Both the position numbers and the translations under genes were made by a program. Below the pieces are notes generated by a model. That model made no database searches. It was given only the letters and a program-made list of their open reading frames with translations, and was not told the DNA's origin. Below are positions 46,901 to 57,505 of a DNA stretch of 64,000 bases, piece by piece (the stretch's first letter is position 1; the number at the start of each line of letters is the position of its first letter). The DNA comes from Lunularia cruciata (lineage: Eukaryota; Streptophyta; Marchantiopsida; Lunulariales; Lunulariaceae), in NCBI GenBank assembly GCA_948567375.1, contig OX419761.1, forward strand, positions 22,136,501-22,200,500, read 5' to 3'.

Positions 46901-48672
46901 GAACCAAAGGCACTTACAAGGGAGCGGACCCAATTCTGCCTCAGATGCGGGTGATCGCATGGAAAATGTAATGAAACACGCTAGCATATCTGGAGGTGTG
47001 AAGAACGCAGAGGGTGGAGGAAACTCATTACGATATGCCCTTCATCTCCGTTTCATGTGCCCAGCTCTGAAGAAGGAGAAAAGCCCTGGACTTTCTTCAA
47101 ATCAAATGCCAGGGGCCTCTAAAGTACCTCCATCTGGGGCGAATGAAGGCCCTGAGACGAAGGATGAGCGACGCTTCTACATTTATGAAGACCTACGCGT
47201 CGTTTTTCCTCAAAGGCAGTCCGACTCTGACGAGGGCAAGGTAAAGTCTATATCACTTATACTTCGTGATGATTTCTGGGAAATATTCTAATGAGAAATG
47301 CCTATCAATGTCTCAACGGGCTATCCTGTTTAGTCGGTCCGTTGCTCTAAAATTGGTGATATAAGCTGACTTGATACGAAGTTTAGTGGGCGGTTGCTGC
47401 ATCCTACTTTGAGATAGATTACTCTGCATGTTCATGGTTCGAGTGTATGCGTTGATAGTCCGCGAGTACCAGTGAGAAGATTTCCGCTTTCCGCTTTTGC
47501 GGCCTCATTCACCTGGAAGTTAGAACCAGAGTAAGGTGGATGAAAAAATTAATACCTAGACTTGGTTATGGTCGTCTGATTTGATTTGATTTGATTGGCT
47601 TCTTGGGTATGTGTAACTGACTGGTTCATGGTGGTCCATGGCCATGTTGTTCTGCTGTTGTAAACGATTTGTGTAAGTATCTGAGTGAAATATTTGAGGA
47701 CAAGCAGAGTGCAGAATGGCAGACTATCTGTCTTTATCAGCGCCCCATTAATATCGGACAGCTGGATTTAGTACATGATGCAGAGATGATTAGGAGCCTG
47801 TTTGTCTACTCTTTGTTTACTTTACATACCGCTGATACGCTCGGCAAAATGACATGATCTGGGGAGCTTTTTGTCAGGATCTAAACATCTGAATTTGTGG
47901 GGAAATGGAAGTAGTAGCTGGTGCAGTAGGCAGAGAAGGATCTGAAATCAAACCGGCCATAATCTGTATATATGCTTCTGTTTTGATGAGATTGCAAAGA
48001 GAACAATCTCCAGACTTCTGCTTTAAGGAACTGGTCCGTCCACTTGGATTTCCTGTCAAAATCCGTTTATCGATTATACGGCTTGTTACGGTAATAGCCA
48101 TTTCGCGGCTGTTTGATGGCTCTGGCTGACGTCGATGCTTTCTTAGGTAACGATGAAAGCCTTTCAAATGCATAGTTGAGCCTAAAGTTATATCAAGAAG
48201 AGAAGGAAGGCTAAGATCTAATCCGAACTGTTTATCGAAGTGGGGGCTCCTCATCTGTGAGATCACGTGGTCTGCTTCTTTCGCTTTTGATAGTGAACGT
48301 AAAACACCTGAGGACACTTAAGTATGGTCTTTGTGTGCCATGCATTCTAGAGTAGTTTCCATACAATTCCCACCAACTGCAGATTCCAGCGACAGTAAGT
48401 CTTATCTAGCAATATTTGCGCCGTTCAATGATTGCTTGAATGATGAAAGTGCAACGTCACTGTCGATTTTCAGAAACCTGGCTAGGGTTGTCGTTCAATT
48501 TGTGTTTTGAGATTGGAAGCAAGAGAATAGGCAAGCACATGCATGTGTATGCGATCTTTATCCAGTGTGTCGGAGGTTATTGATGGGATCTTGCGGTGGG
48601 TATTGGTCAATGTGGCAGCTGCAAGTGGAGTACGATTTTCCTGCAGATCCCAAGTACTTTGACTACAGCTGA
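43945..48672 (+). CDS. Atos-domain (FAM214/DUF4210) protein, plant type (five coding exons)
   Basis: Exons 43945-45393, 45730-45975, 46258-46338, 46449-47240 and 48619-48672 join into 873 aa. All introns are phase 0 and GT-AG (336, 282, 110 and 1378 nt). The ATG has a good context (AACCATGGG). Residues 1 to about 455 are Ser/Gly/Pro-rich and probably disordered. Residues 462-476 ('[15 protein letters not shown]') and the following '[19 protein letters not shown]', '[11 protein letters not shown]', '[19 protein letters not shown]' and '[10 protein letters not shown]' are the Atos (DUF4210) module. After a linker, '[12 protein letters not shown]' (786-797), '[16 protein letters not shown]' (833-848) and '[17 protein letters not shown]' form the C-terminal Chromosome_seg module. 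Animal relatives (atossa, FAM214A/B) act as transcriptional regulators; fungal relatives were linked to meiotic chromosome segregation. The plant role is not established to my knowledge. Confidence 0.88.
47241..48618 (+). other. Last intron of the Atos-domain gene
   Basis: Donor GTAAAG and acceptor TGTGGCAG bound a 1.4 kb intron that isolates a 17-codon last exon. Short ORFs inside show no domain. The tiny last exon is fixed by its conserved residues ('[15 protein letters not shown]') and is missed if exons are called by length. Confidence 0.75.
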
Positions 48673-49862
48673 TAGATCTTTATCAGAAGCTGCAGCTCAA
48701 GCATTCTATAGGGCACCTACTTTTAGACACAGCCTCTTTCGTTATTTTTGGGGTGTGCGCACATGCAGCTTGCTGTCAGGCGCGATTGTGTGTCTCCTCT
48801 GTACATAATTTCTGTGAACACTTGATTCTAATTTCCGGGACATTGAACACCATCCTGTATTTTGAATGAGCAGTGATGTTTGTTCTGACGAGGACACCTG
48901 TTATAAGTACATTGCTGCTTCTTTGAAGGGACACCAATGCATGAGGTGTGCGTTGGCCTTTCTTAGAGAACATGCACTAGAACTCGACGTTTATACTCGG
49001 TCGAAGTGGTAGTTAATCTCAAAACACCATGAAACTGTAGGTGCGCTGGATGCCCTGCAACCTCCATCTCATTCATCTACAGCTTGGAGAAGACCACGAG
49101 AATATCTGCGAGATGACGAGCCCTTCCTAAGTACTTGTGCCCTTGAGACTTTTCCCAATAATTCAGGAGTCGTGTTAATTGCACATGCGTCGAAGATTTC
49201 AGGGTCCAAACTGGGCTTGCATGACATGGCAAGAGCAATTCATCTTAACAGACATTATCTACTACTTATTTCTCAATCTTCTTCTATTAAAGCTATGTTT
49301 TAAGATGTTTGGAAGGAACACGCGAGGATTCTTAGCACCTAAGCAGGAATGCCTCGGACTACATCGAGACCTGTCTCCAAGCTCACAGGAGATGAAAGAC
49401 CTTAGGTTACGATATGCACACCCAACACACTTACGCATGTTATGGAGCTCTCTAGGCACAACGACAATGCCATGCCATGTCCACACCGGTGAGGTGCCCA
49501 AAAGAAATCGTTGATTCAGCTTTCTGAGACTCGCAGCTGCCTACCGTATGCCCAGTAAGAACCGGCACATAATTTTCACTTACCGTCATGGACGAGAATA
49601 TCGGAATCTATGTAACAGGCCTGTGTGATTAGTTCCTTTTATTCCGCTGGCGAGAATCTGGATCCCAATGGAATAAACAATCAACCGGAGAATGGTCAAC
49701 GGTTTCTCCTTGTAAACTAACACACAAAATAGAAATAGGAATAAGTAAATAAATAAAGCACATATAAATATTTATGTGTATTGTGATGTATTGCATGATC
49801 TAGAAAACGCAAGTATGTGACATGCATCATATTCGTAAAGGGCACTTGAATTTTCCGGCAAT
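48673..49862. other. Probable 3' UTR and intergenic sequence
   Basis: Balanced base composition continues to about 49.6 kb with no recognisable coding domain. An untranslated 3' region of the Atos gene is the simplest explanation for its first part. Confidence 0.45.
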
Positions 49863-49913
49863 CCATGGGGTCTTCCTACCCTTATAGTTTTCCTACGCAG
49901 TCGCCTGTTACTG
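49863..49913 (+). repeat. Fragment of the non-LTR 3' UTR
   Basis: CCATGGGGTCTTCCTACCC, TTTTCCTACGCAGTCGCC and the spacing between them match TTGATGGGGTCTTCCCATCC and CTACACGGTCGCC at 39531-39573. Severely 5'-truncated copy. Confidence 0.65.
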
Positions 49914-51740
49914 TTTGGCTATCCATCGTTTCAGCAATATATTTATTCTGCATTTTAATAGCAGGTTACCGGTCTTTCAATGCTCTTCACAATCAAAACT
50001 TCTTCATCTAATAACCCAGTTTAACTGGATATGAAATTCCAACCTTGATTTCTAATTAACCTCTTAGTAACAATAACAACCCTCACTTCTCCTTAGAGCG
50101 ACAAAATGGACCTATAAAGTGAAAAATATAGTTTCAAACATAAATATAGTTTCATCTTATTTCCAGTAAGGGTCTTTATTTATTAGAATCTTAGTCTAGC
50201 TTTAAATATTTTTCGGATCGCTACTAAAATATTCCATCTATTACATTACTTCAGCTCAGATTTTTTTTTTGATTTAGTGAAACTACAACTCTTGCTTTTC
50301 CAGAATTTTAGGAAATTTAATACGGAATGTGTACGAAAAATAAATACAGAGAATCATGATTTCAAATCATTAGTCTCTAGAGATGGTCATACTTAATAAT
50401 AAATACTAAAAGTGAAACAAATATAAAAATAAATTAGGACAAAAATGCTAAATCCAGATTGTGTGTAAATAATATTATAAGAAAAATACTTTTCAATGTA
50501 CACATACTATTTATATCAAATTTATCAATAAAAAGCCTTTTCATATGTGATAAACCTATAAAAACTAATATTTTAAACAAATTAAGATGGTCGAGCCTCT
50601 TTAAGACAACGTATCCGTCTTTATCTCCGTATGGGATAATAAGGGGTTTCCAAAACAAAATTGATGGGATCTTTATGGTGACTGAAAATTTCCATAAAAT
50701 ATATTATGAGATCCCATAACAAAAAGAAAATTCTGTCTCCGTATCTATATAATAGGCGGTTTTAAAAACAAAAGTTACATGATCTTTGCGGGACATTTCC
50801 ATAAAATATTTTATGGGATCCCATATGAAAAAACATTTAAAAAAAAGAACGCTTTGTAAAGTATTTTTACTGTGTGAGGGTCTGTTTCATTTTTTGAGTG
50901 TGTGTCTGAATTCCGGAGGTTCCGGGAAAGATTAGGCCAGGAATTTGAGTAATTACCATTTACGAATTAATGTCAATACCTGATGTGTGTCACAAGCACA
51001 TATCTCAAAATTTTGAGTCCAAATTTGAATAGCATCCTATAGTTCATGGTGAGTTTGTGGTATTTAGGGTGATTGCAAATCAGAGATCTTAGTCAAACAT
51101 TTTTGGACGCTACATTTACGGGTGGAAACTAGATCTTGATTGATGATGCCAACATTACTAGCTTCACTAAGCTATTCTACTATTCAAACATTGTTTTTGT
51201 ACAAGCATTTGAACTTTAGATTGATTTATGATGCAAACATGACTAAGCAATTCTTTAGTAAATTCAAATTACTACAAGAACACAGGAGGAAATTGGAAGA
51301 ACATTAGAAGAAATTCTAGCAAGAGCAAGAAAGAAAGAAAATGCTCTAAAGGAAATCCAAAGATTATCCCTTCATTTTCTTCTTTTGTGGAGGACATGGC
51401 AAACCATACAAGATTGAAGAGTGATTTAGTAGAGACCATGGAGAAGTGTAAATTAGCCGAGATCAATGGTCAAAAAATGACAAAGGTCGGAAAGCTCAGA
51501 GTTAAATTGGAGCAGAAGATACATCTACAACACAACACATAAGTTGAGATTCAAGGAGAGGAATGCTAAATCAAAACGCTTTTATTCAATGACCCTAGAA
51601 TTAGCTAAAGCACGGAAAACACTAGAGGAAATTAAGAACATCATCACTATATTTTTGGGAATAAATGTACAACCTTATGGTACTTGTATTAGTGATCCAT
51701 TCCATGAATGCACTCCTTGCAATTCTAGAGCACATGATAA
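49914..51740. other. AT-rich intergenic, no gene seen
   Basis: No conserved domain. At 50607-50838 a unit of about 112 bp is imperfectly duplicated (CATTTCCATAAAATAT and GATCCCATA in both copies). The opposing short ORFs here are low-complexity. Confidence 0.45.
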
Positions 51741-51746
51741 CAATTC

Positions 51747-51997
51747 GTTGTTGTAAGATTCAATGAGTAAAGTTATCTCGTTGTTAAAAATGGTTGGTAA
51801 AACTGAATTGATTTGCTTAAACTTAATTTATAGTTGACAAGTTGGTTAATTTCATGTGTTTCCTCAACCATGACAAGGTTTGTTGTAAGATTCAACGAGA
51901 GAAGTTATCCTGTTGATAAAAATTGAATTGATTTGCTTAAACTTAATTTATAATTGACGAGTTGGTTAATTCATGTGTTTCCTCAACTATCACAAGG
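51747..51997. repeat. Tandem duplication of 120-132 bp
   Basis: 'TTGTTGTAAGATTCAA', 'GAATTGATTTGCTTAAACTT' and 'GTGTTTCCTCAAC' appear in order in both units (51747-51878 and 51879-51997). A 12 bp indel accounts for the length difference. Confidence 0.85.
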
Positions 51998-53700
51998 TTT
52001 GCTCACTTCTTCAAAGGGTTTTCTTGTATCTCTTGTATTTGCAAGTTCATTTCAAGGTCTTTGCTCGCCCTGCATAAGGATTCACTTATCCCTCATAGGA
52101 GTTTGCTCGCTTCTCCCAAAGGAGTTTTTCGCTTATCATTGGGTTAGTGGAGTTTTCTCGTTGGGTATGCTTGGCCTTGGCGGCTTGGGCTTGCTCGGTC
52201 CTCATGGGGTTTGCTTATGGTTGGCATGTTTGCTTGTGGGTTTGCTTAGCCCTCATGGGCTTTGCTCATTTGTGGTAGGAGTTTGCTCACCATTTGCGGG
52301 GGCTTGCTTGTTGTTTGAAGATTTTGCAAGCTACCCTACCCTATAAGAGGATGTAGACACCCAATCTGCATCCACTTCACACGCCATATCTTGACGAATT
52401 TGTGCTTTTAAAGTTGAAGCGTGAGCCATGGTGCATAAGTGAAAAGAAGACTACTTGTTGCATTTGTCATCTTTTGATCAAAGTCTAGAGCAATCAAGGA
52501 ATTCAGTTCCACCACAATCAAAGGATTAAAATGTCATTTCAATTACAAAGTTGCAACCTTGTTCAACAATGTTTGCATGCTATTGTGAACCCGTAGAGTA
52601 CAAGGTTTACATGTTACTCCAAGCTCGGCAATGTTGATGTTTTACCTCAAAAATATCTCTTTTGGTTCATTTACACAAACACTAACATCTTCACAAGTTT
52701 TCCTCTCTTTGCTCCAACTAGATATTTTGAGCTCCTTTCATTGGTCTCCCTATTCTCTTCTGTCCCTTCTTCTCTCTGCTCCAGCTAGACTACCCTTTGA
52801 AATGTTGCTCCTCCATCTTTTGTTCCTTCTCTCTCTTCCTCTCCGAGAACTCAAAAAATGCTTTTGTCAATTTGAACATGCTCTCTTTAGTCCTCTTTCT
52901 CTTAAATGCTTGAGTCCCTTCTCTTTTCTCAATTTGCTCCTTCTCTTTGCTTTCTTCTTGTATCCCTCTTTCTAAAGACACCGTGCTTATTATGCATTTA
53001 CACTAAAGCACTACAAAATTTCCATATCTATTCTCATCAATTGTTTAAACACAAGAGAATCAAACACTCAAAAAATTTGATCACAAACTATGAATGGCAT
53101 TCTTTCCTTCTGATATTCTAAACCCATGGATAAATTCACACCACATTAAAAGTCTGTCCATATCATCGATGTCCTCTTTGTCACTCCATTCCTCTGAACC
53201 CTTCTTCCAAGAGTTTCCCTTTCATTCATCGTCAATACACTCAAACTACCTTCCTCCTCTTAAAGTCGGATCCCCTTAAGTATATAGATTATTTTATTTC
53301 TATCTGAAGTAGTTTGCAACTACTTATCCATGTCATTATTGGATCGTGCTACGCAACACTTCTTCAAATCACGCCCATCTCGTCCTTATCAAAGACTTCT
53401 ACTCAAACCTAATGAACCCTCTTGAGGCATCACCCATTCTACGATAGTACATACTTATGACCCATATGTCCCACCACCGCCCTATGAATTACTAAAACTG
53501 TCCTCAAATTCTAGGGGATTCGAATTCACTTTCCAATTCAAATCCCACCACGAGCAAAAAGGGTTCAAAATCAGTCGAGTTCAAAATCAGTTGCATTTAT
53601 TAGAAATCTGAATTGGACAATTCTCTGAGGATGTGGGATACCTATCGTAGTTCATCTTCTAATAGCTAGTTTTGTGGAAAGTACTCTCACTAGTGGTAAA
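51998..53700. other. Pyrimidine-rich intergenic sequence with degenerate GCTT/TTTGCT repeats
   Basis: Between 52000 and 52330 the motif TTTGCTCR or TTTGCTTR recurs every 20-40 bases, often with CCTCATGGG. 52.7-53.3 kb is rich in CTCT and CTTC. ORFs across it are leucine/serine-rich by composition, with no domain. Probably eroded repeat DNA. Confidence 0.45.
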
Positions 53701-53739
53701 GAAACTCACAGCAAGACAATTTCCTTCACTTGAGTAGGC

Positions 53740-54360
53740 ATGTATACAACGTCGTGATACATTACACTGCGATCCCTCATGTTACACTCTCTCGTCGAAC
53801 GTTGTCGAATATCGAATACTCTTTTGGTCGAGTGTAATCCAACCTGTGAATGAGAGAACGTGCAGAGTTGCGTCTACCGCCAGCTATAAATACTTTAGTT
53901 CCTAGAGGCTTTGCACTAGTGCATGAACGTCATCTTTGAATCTCATAGGTATCTATCTTAAGAGCTCCGCTGCGGCAGGGATATCGATAGAGTAAAGCAG
54001 TGATGCTGTCCCTGGCTTCTTCGTTGAAGGTGCAAGGGGCTTCTTACCTGGAACCTGTGATCCACGCCAAAATTTTATAGCTTTTGACGCGTTGCTGTTA
54101 CTGGTGCGTGCTTCTCGTCGCTCAGATTACTGCAGTCAACTATTCGCCTGAATTTGTGTCTTTTTGAGAAGATTCCGAGAACGCATTGTTTTGTGCAGAG
54201 ATCCAAGACCGTCAGCGAACACGATTTCCAGGGAGTTGCTTGTATATGTTTTCAATATTGGAAGGATGGGATGTGAAAGACTGGACTGTCTCAATGGCAT
54301 TGACTTTCCTTGTTCTCTAAATCTGCTCATCCCTTGTGCACAACAAAAAGAAAGGTAATC
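53740..54360 (+). promoter_or_regulatory. GC-richer patch with a TATA box; possible gene start or relic
   Basis: TATAAATA at 53885-53892 stands in a unique, GC-richer patch inside AT-rich DNA. A downstream ATG at 54003 opens a 26-codon frame ('MLSLASSLKVQGASYLEP' and on) that stops at TAG. 'AAG|GTGCAAGG' inside it could be a donor. I cannot find a matching further exon. It may be a relic of a gene or the start of an unrecognised one. Confidence 0.25.
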
Positions 54361-54589
54361 TCAGGAGCTGCAGTCACACGAAGGTCATGAGGTTTGCTCC
54401 AGTATATTTGCTTCAATGTTAAGGTCTTCATGCGTTTCTTTCATCTCCAAATTAGATTGCACTCCGCTAACAGCACCTTGGAAATGTGAGTTTGCCCTAT
54501 TACTCTTGAACAGGATGATGGAAGATACTATGCCAAAATAACAATTAGAAATAACTAATGAAAAGATGTATTTGTAAACAAATAAAGCT

Positions 54590-54870
54590 TCCGACGCTCC
54601 AATGGAGTGTGGATGCTCCAGTGGGGTGTAGATGGTACAACTTGCATAGTTCGGATATTTTAGGTTTGCGACTTGCATAGCTAGAATATTTCAAGTGCAA
54701 CGGAGTGTAAACTGAACGAACTTGTATAGCTCGGCTACCTTAGGTGCGTTAGGGTAAATTTCTCGTCTAAACTCTATTGTGACTTAGTACCATTTTTTAT
54801 TTTTTTTCTCTCCCTTCTCTCCCTTGATGGGGTCTTCCCCTCATTCGTTTTTTCTATGTGGACGCCTTCA
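54590..54870 (+). repeat. Non-LTR 3'-end copy with internal triplication
   Basis: GGATGCTCCAGT at the start and ACTTGCATAGTTCGGATATT match 39396-39446. The ACTTG(C/T)ATAGCTCGG motif occurs three times (54638, 54669 and about 54719) before TTAGGTGCGTTAGGG, CTCTATTGTGACTTAGTACC, CCCTTGATGGGGTCTTCCCC and GTGGACGCC. The palindrome around the stop is decayed here. Confidence 0.7.
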
Positions 54871-55185
54871 CTCCCAACAAATAAAGCTCTGTGAGTTGCT
54901 GGAATTCTCAGAGTGGAGAAACCAAGAATGACAAGTGTTAAAACGAATGGCATCTCGGGTTGGCCTTCCAAAGGTCATGGCGAGGTAGTGCTATGGCTTT
55001 CTGCCGGCCTAATAGGCCACAAATGATGCACAAGCCTACTAAAGAATTCAATGCTTCTGTGCTTTGGATTGTGCAAGAAGCAGCGGACGGACGAGACGTC
55101 GGACTACAGTATACGATGTATGAGTCGTTTACTATATTTCTCTCTTTTAGTGTTTGTCCTAAACTCTCCCTTGATTGCGCGAAAT

Positions 55186-55460
55186 AGGCGACCGGGTAGA
55201 GAACACGAAGGACGAGAAGACCCTGTCAAACCGTACAAGGGAGACATAGAACACATGAAGGATGGGAAGACCCTGTCAAACCTTACAAGGGAAACATGGA
55301 ACACATGAGACAGAGAACACATATGAAGGATGAGAAGACCCGTCAAGCCGTACAAAGGAAAGACAACAAAAGTAGAATAGTGCTAGATCCCAATAGAATC
55401 GAGAAATACCCCACCACACATAATATATTCGAGCTATGTAGATCGTAAGATTTGCAAAAT
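55186..55460 (-). repeat. Inverted non-LTR 3'-end copy with three tandem UTR units
   Basis: Read on the minus strand it ends with CCTTGTACGG.TTGACAGGGTC units. The block GAAGACCC(T)GTCAA.CCGTACAAGG (plus-strand view) appears three times between 55215 and 55365, spaced about 53 and 70 bp, with GGCGACCGGG at the outer end. Confidence 0.7.
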
Positions 55461-55574
55461 TCGAGGACATCACCTAGAGTGTTTGTCTCTGGTGCTCTAC
55501 AAGTTTAGCATACTTTTAGATGAAAAATAATTGGGCAGCTACATCTTCAACCTCTGAAATTTCGTTTGGAGTGA

Positions 55575-55780
55575 AAGCCTACCGCATAGGATAATAAGAA
55601 GATCCTATCCAACCATACAAGAAAAGTAGGCGATCGTGTAGGAAAAACATGGGAAGACCCCATCAAGCCATACAAGGGAGAGACCAAAAAAAAACATGGG
55701 GCTAAGCCCCAATGTTACAAGGATAAAACATACTATGTAACATGGGGCTAAGTACGAGAATCGTAAATTTCGTTGGGAAC
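55575..55780 (-). repeat. Inverted non-LTR 3'-end copies (two overlapping)
   Basis: A partial copy (55580-55625) abuts a fuller one with GGCGATCGTGTAGG, GGGAAGACCCCATCAAGCC, TACAAGGGAGAGACC and the intact palindrome GGGGCTAAGCCCC. A second GGGGCTAAG lies about 50 bp further on, so at least two insertions or a duplication are joined. Confidence 0.7.
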
Positions 55781-55994
55781 AACGGAGGACTTTCAATATC
55801 ATTGAAGAAGGGTTCCCATATTGACTGCACTTTTGCTTAGAATGACTTGCATTGATGATAGGAGTCACCCTAGAGAAAGTGTATGAAATGTTCACTGACA
55901 GATTATAACAACCAATTAATCAGAGCTCATAGATAAACCTCTACCATCTTCAGTTAAAGTATCAATGACCATACTTAAACAAAAAGAGAGATGA

Positions 55995-56070
55995 AAAAGG
56001 CGACCGCGTAGGACAACACGAAGAATGGGAAACCCATCGAACCGTATGGGGCTTTGCCCCATACGTGGCT
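55995..56070 (-). repeat. Inverted non-LTR 3' fragment
   Basis: GGCGACCGCGTAGGA, GAATGGGAAACCCATCGAACC and the palindrome variant GGGGCTTTGCCCC occur in order. The UTR is shortened, lacking the GGGAGAGAC block. Confidence 0.65.
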
Positions 56071-56103
56071 AGCCGGCTCTCATGAGATCGTTACTACCTC
56101 ACT

Positions 56104-56214
56104 GGTTTAAATGTGAAAGAGGCGACCGTGTAGGAAAAACGAAGGATGGGAAGACCCCATCAAGCATTACAAGGAAAAGACAAAGCAGGTAATATGGGGC
56201 TACTCTATTATAGA
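56104..56214 (-). repeat. Inverted non-LTR 3'-end copy (left arm of a head-to-head pair)
   Basis: GGCGACCGTGTAGG, AAGGATGGGAAGACCCCATC, TACAAGGAAAAGAC and TATGGGGCTA are the minus-strand form of the 3' UTR. It meets the next copy at about 56214. Confidence 0.7.
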
Positions 56215-56340
56215 TAGAGTAGGGCAGATTTCTCATATAGACTCTATTGGGGCTTAGCCCCAATGTTACCTTGTTTGTCTCTCCCTTGTGTGACTAGATG
56301 GGGTTTCCTATCCTTAGTTGTTCTTATGCGGTTGCTTTTC
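56215..56340 (+). repeat. Non-LTR 3'-end copy (right arm of the pair)
   Basis: AGAGTAGGGCAGATTTCTCA and TAGACTCTATTGGGGCTTAG match 39455-39494 almost base for base, followed by the intact GGGGCTTAGCCCC palindrome, CTCTCCCTTGTGTG and GATGGGGTTTCCTATCC. Confidence 0.75.
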
Positions 56341-57384
56341 ATGATTATAATGTTAATATCTTTTTTAACTAAATTTTATATTTTCTTCAAATTATTATTT
56401 TTATAATGATATTGATATTTATAATCCTTAGTTATTTTAAATTTTTGGTATTATTTGTAATACATGAGTATAGAGTTGTTTGAAAAATGGATTTGCCATC
56501 GAATTGTGGACATAATATTAGAGGAAGGTTCATGATAGGATCTTGAAGATTATTGATTTAATTTGCGAGGATTTTAGCTTTGGAAGACATTTGTTAATAA
56601 CAAGCTTGAAGGTTCAAATAACTACAATATGTGACAAATTTAAGATTGAAAACATCATGAGCGAGAAAGTTTCATAAAATGTCGTAAATGGACATGATTC
56701 CAAAATGTTATGCTTGAGAAAGATTTATGAGATGCAGGTAGTGGAAATGAAACTCAACCAAAACGATTGATATAGACAAATTTGAAGCATTTGACAATGT
56801 TCTTGGAAGGTACATGCTTGTATCAATCACTTCATGACAGAGAATGTGATTTATATCATCGTTGGCTTTGAATTAGCCAAAGAAATTTGGCTAGTAAACT
56901 ATATTAGTGGTTTTTTACCCAGGTTGAGTTTCTCCCAAACTTCTTTGTATTTGATTTTTCAAATGAAATTTTTAACTATATTAGTGGTTAAAAATCAATT
57001 ACATATTTTGAAGATGGACAACAGGGATTAAGAAAAAGTATAATAAAATGGCTCATACGGCATTTTATCATATTTTGAGCAAAAATGATTTAATCATGTT
57101 ATTTTGATGATCCAATTGGGCACCCATATCATCCACATAATTACAACTATTGTATTCGTTTCATATAAGAAACTTGCATTTTGGAATATCCGAAGAATCA
57201 ATAAGATCAGAAGGTTAAAAGAGTTCGTACTGTTTATTTGTCTTTATTGAAAACCGAAGATGAGATTTAGAGACGAGCCCACCATAAGAGTGGACCTATA
57301 AGGGGGTTCCAAATGAGCTTTTCTGCAATCCCATAGACATCCGTAAGGAAATTCATGGATAGCTTTTATGGATATTTTAGGTGG
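56341..57384. other. AT-rich sequence between element copies
   Basis: Translation patches around 56.5-56.9 kb (such as 'TFLEGTCLYQSLHDRE' in a broken plus frame) hint at an old element polyprotein, perhaps a Copia gag-like region. Too decayed to assign. Confidence 0.25.
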
Positions 57385-57505
57385 AATAGAGCGAATCTCT
57401 TACACATATACTATTGGTGCTTAGTTCCAGTTTTTCGTCTTTTGTCCCATCCTTATACGCCTTGTTTGGTGCTTCATGTTGTCTCCACGGTCACCTTTTT
57501 CTCTT
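57385..57505 (+). repeat. Diverged non-LTR 3'-end copy
   Basis: GGTGCTTAGTTCC (decayed palindrome), GTCCCATCCTTATACGCC, TGGTGCTTCATGTTGTC and CCACGGTCACC align in order with the 3' end at 39484-39573. It is more diverged than its neighbours. Confidence 0.55.

Noticed and set aside
52631-52975. 114-codon Leu/Ser-rich ORF that resembles a membrane protein
   Set aside because: The sequence is pyrimidine-rich low complexity. An opposite-strand ORF is equally long, so the hydrophobicity is compositional.
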